A DNA stretch of 64,000 nucleotides, taken from assembly GCF_000001735.4 (NCBI RefSeq), contig NC_003075.7, positions 9,735,001 through 9,799,000 on the forward strand, written 5' to 3'. This DNA is from Arabidopsis thaliana (Eukaryota > Streptophyta > Magnoliopsida > Brassicales > Brassicaceae). Below, piece by piece: positions 48,645 through 60,616 of the stretch. Every line of letters begins with the position of its first letter. Position 1 is the first letter of the stretch. Under the pieces are notes generated by a model, which was not told where the DNA came from, ran no database searches, and was given only the letters and a program-made list of their open reading frames with translations. Position numbers and translations under genes: made by a program.

Positions 48645-49328
48645 TGCTAAATTTCAAAGAAAACACGTTAAAACTGAAAATTTGTTGTAATTCAAGTGGT
48701 AGAATTATAAAGTTGATAGTTGATTATAAAGATAAAATAAAAAAGTGTTTATACATATACTAAAGCAAGCGCATCAACGTCTTTTGCATTAATCTTTTCA
48801 CATACACAAAAAAGGAAAAAGGAAAAGAGGTATTCTTTTCTAGTTTGGACAACTCTTGGTATTTTTGCATTACTCCCAAAATTCTGATAAAGTAGTACTC
48901 ATGTATTCCATTTTCTGCATTTTCGGAAGTTTACATGATATTACAGTATCTTTTTCATCCTATACAAAAAAAAAAGCAGAAACTAAAAAAGTCCAAAGAT
49001 AAGAAACCAAAAAAGATGGAACTTTCAAGTTTAAAATTAAAAGGGTCACAGAAAGAGAGGTAAGAGAAGAGGCTTTATGTATATGTATGTATATTATAAG
49101 ACCCACTTTATAAACTTAACCACCAAAGAGAAGCCCAAGCAAGACTCAAATAAATATCCTTCCTTTTTTTATGTCTGCAAATTCCAATTTCTAAAGCAGA
49201 AACCTCATTTTGGTCGTTTTCTCAGAAAGCTTAAGAGTATATCTCTCATCAAAGAAGAGAGATAGAGAGCTTAAGAATCCTTCCTTTAAGCTCTGAGAAG
49301 CTCAATGAGGTTTTGTAGCTTTGACCTT
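48645..49328. other. Intergenic DNA between F-box gene and GATA26
   Basis: The first 200 bases are the F-box gene promoter. The rest is AT-rich and includes the GATA26 3' untranslated region. No gene recognised. Confidence 0.45.
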
Positions 49329-51974
49329 TCAGAGTTGGTGAAGTAGCTCTGCTTGAGGAAATGACCCGTTTGACGGCAAGTCCAGAAGAAGGAGATCTTG
49401 ATCAGAACTGCAATTACCTTCATAGCTAAACACTGCAGAGCCACCTTCTTGTGCAAACACAGAAGCCAAGCTTCTTGGTCTGAAGCATGAGACATTGTTC
49501 TCTGTCTCATGGCTTGCTTTCATCTTCATCACCCTTTTGGGGCTCCTCATTAGCCCCCTTGACTCTGTGACCACAACAAGAAACTCAACAAACCACAAAG
49601 ATTGATTGCAGAATCAGCAAGACTGATTGAAATTGTCCTTAAGACTGACCTGACTTTACTTGGATTTGGTTTTCATAGCGCCTCTTAATGGTTACAATAT
49701 TTTTAGGTACATTTGGGATTGAGCTTTTTGAAGTTGTAGTAACAGAATCTCCGGTCCCTTTTTCGCGTTCCTGTAGTCACATATCCGGTGAATCTCTGGC
49801 CAAAAGTTATTATTATGTCAGTGTTTCAATGAGAGTAAGCCCAACCTTGAGGAGGTTATAGCTTTCCACCAAACGAGATTTGTTAAAATCTGTCAAAGCA
49901 AGCTTCTTAAAAGTCCTGATTTCTTCGAGTTTTGCCCCCGAGGAAGAAGACACATCAAAGACACCATCAGCAATGAGCTGCTGAAACAAAGAGAAGTTGT
50001 CCTTGAACTGAGCACTTTCAAACATCATTCTGAGGCTGCAAAGGCATAATATGACAGATTATAAATTTTGTACGGTCTGGTTTAGTTGTTTTAAGAAAAA
50101 ATGCAATGCGGTTTGAACCTATGAGGAAGGTCATCAGAGTCAATCTGAGGAAGCAAGTTCATCAGTTTCTTCTGTTCTTCCTCTGTGAATTGTTCTATGA
50201 ACTCATCAAAGTTGAAAACATCCTGCAAGAAGTTTATTGTTTAGGCATTGTCCTGGAGTCATTTTTAAAAATTTGACTTTCATATGCAAATATTTAACTT
50301 ATTGAACAGACTTGGTGAGAGTTGCTTGAAACTTACCTTCAAATCTATGCTACATAGTGGTGAACCATGACTCCCCAGGACATGCACTCTTTCAGTTTGA
50401 GACTTGGTTCTGCCAACCATTAAAAACAGGATCCATTATTATCCTTAACTAAACTGAGAGCTAATGTATAGAATATCTTGAAGATACAATAAAAATACTT
50501 TACCTCTTGAATTGTTCTTGCTTTATTGTTTGTCCACCATAATATGAACCTCTCACTGCTCCAATCTCAACACGCTTCACGGAATGTGAGTATGCGTCAC
50601 TGATGGAGGACTTGTTCTCAATCGAAGAGAGTGAGCTGGCTTCAGACTCCTCTTCCCGAGCAAACGAGTGGGGATTCTTCATCAGAACACTCCCATGTCC
50701 AATCTCAACTGAGACCATTGACATTTCATTCTCAAAAAGAAGATCTTCCTCTGATGAAACTGAGAGACATGACGATTGCTGCTCTTGTAAAATATTGTAA
50801 AGGTCCTTTGTGAGCTTTTCAACAGAAGAGGACTTAGGACGGCCCACACACGTCCTCCTCTTGCAAGGAACAGTTGTGTCCCACGCATTAGATTGAGATG
50901 GACCTGGAAAAACAAAGTTCACATGGACACTTTTAAAAATCCCATATTGTTGATCAACCGGAAGAATAATAAAGTAACTAAACCTGTTAACTCACTCCCA
51001 TCTGCACTGCTAAACTGTGCACAGCTCTCAGAGTTTGATACAGCCGAACCGGAACTCGATCTATTACTAGCATCCTCCTCTATCACAGCCGCCTTCAAAC
51101 CATAACTGAATTCAAAGACCGGTCTTTTAATGATGATGTTTTCTTGAATTGCTTTCCTCTTGAGCATCTTTATCTCTTTGTTCTTATTGCCTAAAGAAAT
51201 GCTCTTCATTCTTTGAAACCTGTGATGATCATCATTCTCATCACCATCAGCACGAGCATGAAGCGGTGTGTAGTTCACAAGTGTTCCCTTTGTCCTCCAA
51301 CGCGATCCACACGCATTGCACAATACCGGCTTCTCTGGTGGTCCATTTCTCCACAAAGGTGTGTCTGTTTCAATGAAAGAAACAAAATTTCACAAATTTG
51401 AGCTTTGAAATCAAGACAACATAAGAGTTCAACATCAGACAACACTTGAAATGTGACTTAATACTGCAAATTCAAACTCCAAATCAATCAGAAGAACAAT
51501 GATCTCAAAACACCAAACATCTTAAAGTCTTTAAGCAGCAACCAGAACAAAATTTAGCTTCTTTGTACAACAATTGCGAATCATAAACACAAATTCAGAT
51601 CCCAAGATCATGTCTTTGTTGCCTAATCCATTAGTTCTAATCATACTGAGAACAACAACACAAGTCACAAACAGTTGTTACTTAAGATCATTCAACAGAA
51701 ACAATATATATAGTTAAAGGAACATAATTCCAAAATGTTCATAGATATTCTTGAGTCCAGGAAGTCTTTGCTGTATCACTTCAATCATTATTACAATTTG
51801 CTACACAAAAAGCATATAATCAAATCATTTTCCCAGAAAAGAGAGCATCTCACCCAGAAGTAAAAAAAACAAAGGTTGAATATTCATATTCATACAGATT
51901 TTCACATCATCAAATAGGAATTGGAGACACTCACTTGTAACTCCACAGTGGTAGCAAGGTCCTTGCTTCCCCAT
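49329..51974 (-). CDS. GATA26: GATA transcription factor 26
   Basis: Exons 51935-51974, 50984-51364, 50504-50903, 50337-50409, 50119-50222, 49846-50035, 49650-49770 and 49329-49564 give 514 residues. A GATA zinc finger sits at the very N-terminus (C7-x2-C10-x18-C29-x2-C32) with LWRNGP and [15 protein letters not shown] long Ser-rich region follows. A C-terminal ASXH/DEUBAD-like helical domain (about 299-365; [33 protein letters not shown]) is shared with Asx-type chromatin cofactors, an unusual pairing kept in GATA26 and GATA27. Exon 7 has two donors 10 bases apart: GTAAAG at 49660 and GTCAGT at 49649. The upstream one shifts exon 8 into a frame ending after about 18 residues. Lengths could differ from reference models at that junction. 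Confidence 0.93.
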
Positions 51975-54788
51975 AATATCTCTATCTCTCTCTTTGTTTC
52001 TTTTGTGTTTTTCAAAAATGAATAATTTCAGAAGAAAGTTGCAATTTTTATAGACTTAAAAAGAAGAGATTTTTTGGAAAGAAATTTAAGTTTTATAAAT
52101 TGTGTTTAATATTCAGCTATAATTGGAATATACAAAACCAGAGTCTTAAAACTATTAAGAACCTTTTCTCTGCTAAGGAAAAAAACCCAGAAAAAAAGTT
52201 TTTTTTTTTTTTTGGTTTTCTGCAAATTGAAGCCAAGATACCCAGAAAGTCTCCTATAAGCAAATTTTACAGAAATACAAAAACTCAGTATAAGAAAATT
52301 GAAAAAATCAAAGCAAGAAAGAGAACAATTTCAAGAAGATAATTTATGTTATCTTTTTTGGTTTTTGTTTTTTGGGTTCCTTGAGCTATCAGTCTAATAC
52401 AACAATCCAATAGAAAAGAGAAGAGACTAATTGTGAGAGAGGAATCTAATAAATGGCTGTGAAAAAGGAGAAGAGAGAGAGAGAGAGAACAACTTTGAGG
52501 GTTTAGAGCGAGAAACTGTTTGTGTATAATAATAATAATAAAATGGTCTCTCTTTTTATTTTATTTTTATTTTTGTTCATTTGCATTATTATTATGTAAC
52601 GATGAAATTAATTGTTTCAGCTTCCTTACATAAAAAAGAAATATGTTTTTTTTCCTCCTTTCAATTTCATTTTAGATAAAAAAAAATAAAAAATTACTTC
52701 AGCATATAATGGCTTTATTTGTTGACATCATATAAAATGGCTTTTTTAGTCGACATAAAATGGCCACTTTCATTTCATTTTGTTTTCTTTTGTTATTTTT
52801 GAAAGTAAATGTTTCAGCATCCTTTCATAAAATTTTGAGATTTCATTTTAGAAAATTAGTTTAACAAGAAATGAGATCTATGACTATCAGATTTAATATA
52901 AAAGTTATAGGAGTATTATTTTGGGTAGGAGGAATATTATTGCTTATGCCTAATGCTTCCATCCTTCTTGTTGACTATAGACTTTTCTTTCTTTGTTTGT
53001 TTTACTATTGATATTTCCAACATGTATAATAAATATAATAACGACAATTATAAATATTAATGACTATGAAAAAAAAATGAGGAAGAAAAAAGCACTGGTA
53101 AGCTTTTTTTCTCTAAAATTATTAACTACATCAAAAAAAAACTATATAAGATACATACACTCTTTGTCAATAATATTGTTCATGTTTTGCAAGAAAAAAA
53201 TATAATAAAAAAAAAATGTTGTGCAAGAAAAAATAATGTGTCGACAGAATGTGAAAGTATAAATCTATAGTACAATACGGTATTTTAAATACCGTAACGA
53301 TTGGTAGATTTATTCATGCCTTTGGATTTGCTGAATAAGGTTTATAATTGGGTTCTTGTTTATTTATTTATAACTTAGCAAATACTAAAGTTTTGTCAAC
53401 GACTAGATTAAGAGATTAGGTTATTTTTGCTTATTTTTTTACATGTGTGACAATACTATGCTGGTAGAATAAGTTTTGTTAAGTGGGGTATATATATTTT
53501 TCTTATAACAAAGAAAAGACTAAAATTATTGATAAATATGTGTCATAAAAAAAACAAAGTTAAAAAGAAAGAAATGGTATGTAAAGTCACCGTCCACCAT
53601 GACGATCATGGACACAACTCCTCCCTCCACCGTTTGATTTAGTTAAAGATATTCAAAACATGGGTCCTACTTATGTTTCTTTGGTAATTTGTGAATGTGA
53701 TTAGGGAACTAATGCGATATCAACACCATACATTATATTATACGTGTAATTTATTATAATATTCGGTTTTCTTTTGCATTTAACTAGTAGTATATGTATT
53801 GAGATCTTTAGTTCTTTGTGTTTCTTTTCTTTGGTTTCGTACATAGTGTAATGCACCAATAAAGAATTCTCAATTCAACGTAAATAAACCGAACCAAGTT
53901 AACTTATCGAGTGATAGCATTACTCCAAAAAATTTATCTTAAACACAAGAAAACAAAAATAGTTCTATTTTTTTTTCTTAAGTAAACGATATAATCTAAT
54001 GTGATTGGTAAAATGTTATGGAGCATTAGTTACGAAAACTGAAGAATAATGTGTCAGAGACCGAATTGAAGAGTAGTCTTACCAAATTTTAAAATAGTGT
54101 AACCAGAAATTCAGATGCCAATCACATCTCTGATCTATATATTCTTTTTTTAAAAGAAACGATGGTAATGTAATAATGAAATGGTGTGAGAGGTGTAGGC
54201 AAAATGATGGAGGTATGATCGAACGGCTGAGAAAAGACGATGAGAATTGGAGTGCTATTAGAGGTCAAACACAAAAAGTCATGCCCCAATCGTGCTTACA
54301 AATCACAATTTACAAAACCCATTTTCATTTTCATACGCTAATAATAACAGCAACACAACTACTATGGCAACAATGTCCATTAGCAGAAAATTATTTTAGT
54401 ATCAAATATCAACTAGCTTCTTTCTAATGTAAGATAGACTCATAGACAAAAAGTGTGGTTACAGTCTCTAGTATTTTCCCTAATATCTTAATTTTCACTC
54501 ATACTAGAAACTGTAGATCAAATTGTTTACTCATTTTAAACCATCCAAATAGAACATAAGATTTGACCAAACATTGGAATAGTTCTTGAAACATGTACAC
54601 TTATGACTTTCTCCTAACTTGCATTTTTGTTATAAATTTGATATTAGACAGTAAAGGCCAGAGCCAGAGTAGAGTACAAAGTCGTTTACAATCTGAAGTT
54701 TTTATGATAGCAAAGAGACTAGTCAAAGAGAAGTAAAAAGAGTGATTTGACTAAAACTCTGAGCTATGTAGACTTTGATTTGGTGGTT
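51975..54788. other. GATA26 promoter and AT-rich intergenic region
   Basis: 51975-52540 is probably the GATA26 leader and core promoter (GA-rich 52464-52490, TAA microsatellite 52528-52542). 52560-54500 is strongly AT-rich without coding content. 53575-53640 is a small GC-richer island. Nothing else recognised. Confidence 0.5.
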
Positions 54789-56145
54789 TCAGTTTCTTCG
54801 GTCTTTTCTTCCTTTCTTCATCTTCCTAAACTGCACAAAATAAGACGAAATTGTATTAGATAGAGAGACATTAGAGGTAACAATGAACTCACCAAGGGTT
54901 TAAGGGAAGAACTTACCATGTTGAGAACGAGAATTTGAACAAATAGAGAAGCAAAGTCAGTGAAAAAGGTAAAAGAATGTTGCACATAGTCCATATCACC
55001 GTGGTGTGCTTTCTCGGTTATCATCTGTGTGTCCACCACTATGTATCCCACAAAGATCAAGAGTCCAAAGTATAGCTGCAAATGATGAGAATGTATGTTA
55101 ATACAAGCAAGTACTCTTCTATCGAAAACAAACATACAATTCTCTCCCTCTTGAAGACAGAGTTTTTACCTCAAACTTGACGACAGTTGTAGAGCCTCCG
55201 AAGATGGAAGAGGCAATTTGTACCCACCAAAGGATGGACATACAACAAGCAAGTGAAGCTCCGTGGTAAAGGTACTCTCTACGCGTTGCCAACATTGCTG
55301 CAGCGGAGAAACACACAAATGCTACTGCTGTTCCCACAAATGCAGTGACCAGGACGCTGGTTTAAAGAAGGAACCGTATACACAAACATTCAACACTGAC
55401 AGAGCGTAGAAGCTTATGTAGAGGTCTCTTTTTAAAGACATGAACATAGAAATCACCTTGAGTCAAAATCAATGACTAGCATGATCATGGGACCAACTGA
55501 AGCACCTTTAAGAAGGGCAAATAGAAACAGAAGGTAGAGCCTTTTCGCTGCATCAAAAGCAAACATTAGATAAAGTTCATTGAGTTAAACAAGACTGTAA
55601 GATATTCAGAGTTAGGGACTCATCTTCAAAGAAAAATAAGTGTAAGTGATGAATGAAACCCACATGTTAGGTTCATAAAGAGTGAAACGCAACCAAATCA
55701 TGATTCCACTGAATCCAAGAGTACTGACATTTCCACCGATATTCCAGACCATGTGAATGTAAGCTCCAATCGCAGACGCAAGAAGAGCAAAGAATAACGT
55801 GAGATAGACTTACACTTAACGAACATATATAGAATCAAGAAACACCAATAAAAACTCTCAAAGAAGTGCGTTTCTTTTCACTAATAAATACAAACGATCA
55901 ATAACACAACGATGCGAACCAAGAACAATACAAAACTGAAAACAAGATCACGAAACAAACTATTGCATTGAAACGAAATGATTCACTAATCAATCGTATC
56001 ACAAATCTCATTCCAAGAAACAACAACAACTTTTCGTGGAAGATTATGAAGACGTTACCCGCTTAAGATGATTCTGCACGGCCGGAGAGAATTCATGAGA
56101 GTTTCTGAGATAATCATGGCTCCAAATCGTACCGTTCGCCTCCAT
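54789..56145 (-). CDS. Bax inhibitor-1 family paralogue, possibly decaying
   Basis: Blocks matching AtBI1 along its length: 56059-56145, 55664-55808, 55457-55547, 55170-55356, 54917-55075 and 54789-54830, ending KKGRKDRRN. BI-1 proteins are ER membrane suppressors of cell death, with 6-7 helices such as LYFGLLIFVGYIVVDTQ. With consensus splice sites block 1 ends in phase 0, but block 2 needs a preceding base (one G appears lost after its acceptor AG). Block 3 has one extra C after its acceptor. The two errors cancel, so the whole sum stays divisible by three, but block 2 would be read out of frame into an early stop. An AG eight bases into block 3 would restore that junction. Translation could begin at an internal ATG in block 2 (MVWNIGG). 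It is probably At4g17580. Confidence 0.7.
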
Positions 56146-56593
56146 TGTTGCTTTTGCTTGATAATGCTTCAGAGAAGAGAATTTTCAAATGCAGAGACTT
56201 CAAATTCCATATTTATAGTACGGTCAAATAAATCAATTCTGTTTTGCTAACAAGCCCATGGTGTGGTGGGCTTTTAAATACGAGCCCATGATCAATACTG
56301 TTAGTTTCTTTGATAGTGTGTTTGTACTTGTAGTAGAGTGCAAAAACGCTACGTTGTTTCTGTTTCGGAGAAAGAAACGACATAACATGTTAACTCTGTT
56401 TTTTTTTTTTTTCCCCTCAACATGTTAACTCTTACAACACGTCTCTCCAAATATGAAATATGGCTTAAAATTTCATATAATTTGCAATTTGCATATAATG
56501 CCTGAATAGTTCCATTTTAATTTCATATAATTCTATCTTTTACCAAAAACAAAATCTTGAAATAGTGATCATATATAAAAAAATGAGACTTAC
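56146..56593. other. BI-1-like promoter region
   Basis: GGCCCA-related motifs (AGCCCATGG near 56251 and 56283) lie just upstream of the BI-1-like ATG. The rest is AT-rich. No further ALMT exon similarity was found below 56594, so the ALMT C-terminal half is absent. Confidence 0.45.
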
Positions 56594-58259
56594 AAGTGTT
56601 TCATCAGTTGATTTAGAATCCAAAACAGCTTGATATCCTTCGTAGATTTCGTTTTTGAATCTGGTTTTTCTTTCTCTTTCTCTTCAAAGTACTCATTCAC
56701 ACATTCTATATACGTACAAACACAATTATATATATATATTAAAAAAGATTAAATTAAGTAATATTTTTGGAATTATAAGTTTGGTGTTAATGTTAACAAA
56801 TCATAGAAATGATATTTCCGAGAATTACCTTCTATAGAGCGAGAGAGGCCTTGGAGTTTACCGACGGTGGTCTTGTGTAGATCTTCACCAGACCAAATAG
56901 GAAAAACAAGAAGGCTCATGAAAAGACAGATTCCGCAACCAATAGCTATAGTGTAAAATCTATTGTACGTGTGACGTGTGCTATGTTTATCACACTATCT
57001 ACTCGACAGCTTGAAACCGTTATAGATTGAACGTCAAGAGAAATATCACAACACCGTAATCGTAATTCTTCTTTATGTATGGTACAAATCTTATATAAGT
57101 AGCAGCCGCTCCTATAACCATTAGAATGAAATTAAACATCAATTAGTAGGTTTATTGTTGATTGTAATAAATGTATGTATATAAGGAGATATATAGTATA
57201 TAACTTACTATATTGCTTCTTGTCCGAGACTAGGTTTGCTTCAGCAGGCTGTTCTTGTGAGTTTCGTCTAGGATGGAGATTTTAAGGCTATACTTGATCA
57301 AAGGATTGAGGGCTGCCTTAGATCGCTAATGCCTTTAGTATCTCCTTGCATCTCTTGGGCATGTCGTGCTCGTTTTCTGCTTTGGCGTCCAAGTTCATTG
57401 TTTCCTTGTTGCACTAAGGCTCAGTCTCATGTTAGATCTCTGCTTCAGATAAGTGTTTGCTCCATGTTAAGCGTCGAAATAGGTTAAGGTTCATGTGGGT
57501 TTGGTCTTAGCGGCTGGTGATGCTAGTATGGCTGGTTAAGGACATGATGTTGCTTTGCCCGTGCTATTGACTTCGGGAGGAACTTGATAGAGTGGCAAAC
57601 ATTGCCTGCCTCATTCCGCTCGTGTGGTTCCGCAGCTGATTCTCTGCCTCGGGCTGCCATCGAAAGGATTACTTTCTCGCTTATCGTCAAGCCCTCCACT
57701 GTATGTACCCTCTTTCGCTCTTGTTTCTCTTCCCAATTCACTTTAGGGATTCTTTAGATCTTGATTCAATTCTTCTTCCAAGAGCATCTTTGCTTAAGGA
57801 GTGAACTAATTTTGGATTCAAGAATGTGTATGCTTCCATGTTTAGTAAACTTTTACTTTTTTTTTTGGCATGGGACCATGTATAGGTTATGCTATTCATT
57901 TGTGTAACCTTACTTTTGATTGTGAAATGAATATTTATACAATCTTAGTAAAAATAATAAATAGTATATAACTTACCGGCAAAGAACTCGAGGAGGACGG
58001 CGACGACAGTCATGACGGCCCAAATAGCATTGCTTCCAATGCCTTTGAAGAGATTCTCCATGAAATATAGCAAAGAAACGAGTGTCAAGGAATGACCTAC
58101 TTTAAATGCATGTATCACTCTCCTCGGATCTTCTTTTCCAACACTCCAAAGCCTTTTCGGAATCTTCTTGATCTTCTCAGAAGGTTCTAGAACCATCCAC
58201 TTCGTCTTGCTCAAACCTTCCTCCATCTCAATGTTCCCTACGTGAACCTTGTTGGACAT
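56594..58259 (-). pseudogene. Broken aluminium-activated malate transporter (ALMT) gene
   Basis: Exon 1 (57977-58259) encodes an intact ALMT N-terminus with hydrophobic helices ending VAVLLEFFAG. Later blocks, 56829-57113 (GAAATYIRF, KNYDYGVVIFLLTF, TIAIGCGICLFMSLLVFPIWSGEDLHKTT) and 56594-56705 (VNEYFEEKEKEK, then the AVLDSKSTDETL frame), are recognisable. The exon normally between FFAG and GAAATYIRF is missing. A one-base deletion after TTCAATCT gives an immediate TAA, about a dozen extra bases sit near 56970, and another frameshift lies in the last block. The C-terminal half is gone. ALMT proteins are anion channels of plasma membrane or vacuole. This copy should not be functional, although exon 1 alone reads as a 104-residue open frame. 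It is probably At4g17585. Confidence 0.88.
57209..57960 (+). mobile_element. Non-LTR retroelement-like insertion in ALMT intron 1
   Basis: The 16-base sequence ATAGTATATAACTTAC occurs at 57193-57208 and 57961-57976, exactly flanking this 752-base segment, which has much higher GC than its surroundings. The right end is AT/A-rich (GTAAAAATAATAA), as for a reverse-transcribed insert read on the plus strand. Long variable target duplication plus A-rich 3' end suggests a 5'-truncated LINE 3' end. No intact coding frame remains, so family assignment is tentative. The duplicated target includes the ALMT exon 1 splice donor, so the donor itself is preserved. Confidence 0.75.
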
Positions 58260-59414
58260 TTTCAGGGAGAGAAATTGGTTATCTCTCTCTCTCTCCTTTT
58301 TTTTTTGTAATAAGAGTATACAAGAATAGAATGTATTGTGTATTCTCTATATATAGCTCTCTGTGTATACATTGATATATGTAAATATAGAGTGATGGAT
58401 CTATATATGGTTTGCGTATGCGATGCGTAGACTATATAGCTGGCCAGAAGAAAACAAGTGAATACGTGTGTTTGCGTTCGTTGAACTACGAGAATGTCTT
58501 TTAGGTTCGATGGTAATTTAAAAAATTATGTGTCGTATGACTTTACAAAATGGCGACTAATATTGATGTTAATAATAAATTAAAGAGTACTTTTTTCACT
58601 AACATACGTTCCATAATGCTATTAGTTTGAAAATTAGAGATCCAATTATTATCCTTAGATATAACCATTTGTATATTTATATGCATGTGTCACCCAATTA
58701 GTACTAATGTTGTTAAACATGTAGTTCCAAGAACTAGATCTTAGTCATATATGTTGTCCTCCTAGATTAAGGAATGAGTAGGTACATATACTTTAAGTTA
58801 CGTACATCAATCTAACAAAAAAAAAAAAAAAAAAGTATATGTAGGCGATCGAGAACTGAGAATTTAGTTATGGACGGACCAAGAATAGGTTATTGTGTTA
58901 GGCTAAAAAGGGAACAAAATATGTAAAGTCCTAACACGAATTTCGATTTTCAATTAAAATCATTTTCAATAACAACAAAAAGAGATCAAACATGTCGTTT
59001 CCAATCACTTACACAAACAAAGAAGTAGTTTTTTTAAAATATGTACTTTCACGAAATATAACTCAAACCATACTCTTATGCCAAAACGAAAATGTACGTG
59101 AACAATATTAATGATGGCACGGGTTACGACTTGTGAGTTGATATATAGCTCATTGAAATGGATTTTGTTGGAGATTAGTTTCTAAATTTACCTTCATCAA
59201 AAGATCGTGTTTTTCTTCTGTGGCTTGTTAGTTAACCTTTTTTTTTTAATTATATAAATTTAGATTTTAGATTATGGATTCAACTTCATATGTGGACAAC
59301 TGTAGTTCTACATCGACATTGGTATTCAAATTTTAATAAAATTGTCAGAAAAAAAATCCAAGAAATTAAACTATACTGTTGTGTGTAGATGTAATGGATC
59401 TTTTCTAGAGAATA
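58260..59414. other. Intergenic DNA upstream of the ALMT remnant
   Basis: CT repeat at 58279-58297 and TATATA motifs near 58350-58360 (the old ALMT promoter). An 18-base A run lies at 58817-58834. No gene recognised. Confidence 0.5.
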
Positions 59415-59599
59415 TTACGTGTTGAGGCACTTTTCTGAAAATTTAGCCGTAATTAAGCACTTTACAATCATTAGACACTTTTTTGATGTGAATTAACATC
59501 ACTACTCTCTAACTATCTCTTCTTTTCCTTAGTAATATCTCTTCGTTATCTCTCTTCTTTCACAATACAAAAACATTTTTGGCCTATCTTCTTCTTCAT

Positions 59600-60616
59600 C
59601 TCTCTTTCCAGAATAAAAATTCAATCTTTTAGGACATTCTGAATATTCAAAATCAAAATTGAATCTCTTAAGGTTTATCATCATCTTCCCTATCTCTCAA
59701 CAATCTATTGATTCTCTTCTTCTTCCTCTCTCGAGATCTTTTTCAAATATATTCTCAAATCCACCTTTCTCCGTTGGATCTGATTCCAAAACATGTGAAA
59801 GTCTCTGGTCACAGAATTTCCGTCAGAAGTTTTCTCGAAAATTACAACAACGCTATCGACATTCTCTCTTTCGATTTTGATTCCATGATCGTGAAGCCTC
59901 TCCCAAATTTCAACAACCGCATCAAAAATGTAACCACTTGGGCAAGATACGTTTCTCTCTTTCTCTCGAAGTTCTAAACCCTATTTCTTCGCCGCTCCAA
60001 CAATCATATCTCCGTCAAGAGGACGTTATCCTCTCAAACGTGGATCTAGCTCTGATTCTCTTCACTTATATTTCGCAGATTAGTTTTTTTTTTACAAAGG
60101 ATTTGAGATGATTTTGGAAACCATGACCAATTAATCTGGTTAATCTTATTAAATGAACAAAATTAACCATACAATTACATCCATAAGGTTAATACATTCA
60201 CATGCTATACTATATAAACTCTACCATAAAACGTTGGATATGTGGACACACATCATATAATGACAGTCAGTGTTGTGGACATCCTTTGCTAATTTTGGTT
60301 CATGAATTTTAGCTTCATGGATACAACGTGAGCCTTTGAGACCTTGTAGAGATCTTCATTAATTTCAGTAAAATTAAAAGTTGGATTTAACAATTATAAC
60401 CATCCACAAATGTGTGTATGTCTTGTTATAAGAATCTATCTTTGGATTCAATACAAAATGTTGACAACTAATATTTTCTCTTTTCTCTCTCTTACTAATC
60501 GTTTTATGTCTTCGTGTCAAAACAAGAAACTAACCAAAGACTAGAGAGAATGAGAGTGAAGGTTCTTTTTGTGCTTGTGTTAAAATGAGTGAGTGAAGCA
60601 AAACATTAAAGAGAAA
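59600..60616 (+). other. Pyrimidine-rich tract with short open frames
   Basis: Open frames at 59659-59880 and 59708-59977 overlap in a CT-rich region following many TTCTTC repeats. The second one ([34 protein letters not shown]) has plausible amino-acid composition but no family I recognise. It could be a captured gene fragment within the outer transposon. Confidence 0.3.

Noticed and set aside
57523-57741. 72-codon minus-strand frame inside the ALMT intron
   Set aside because: Lies within the retroelement-like insert and is antisense to its apparent direction; no domain recognised.
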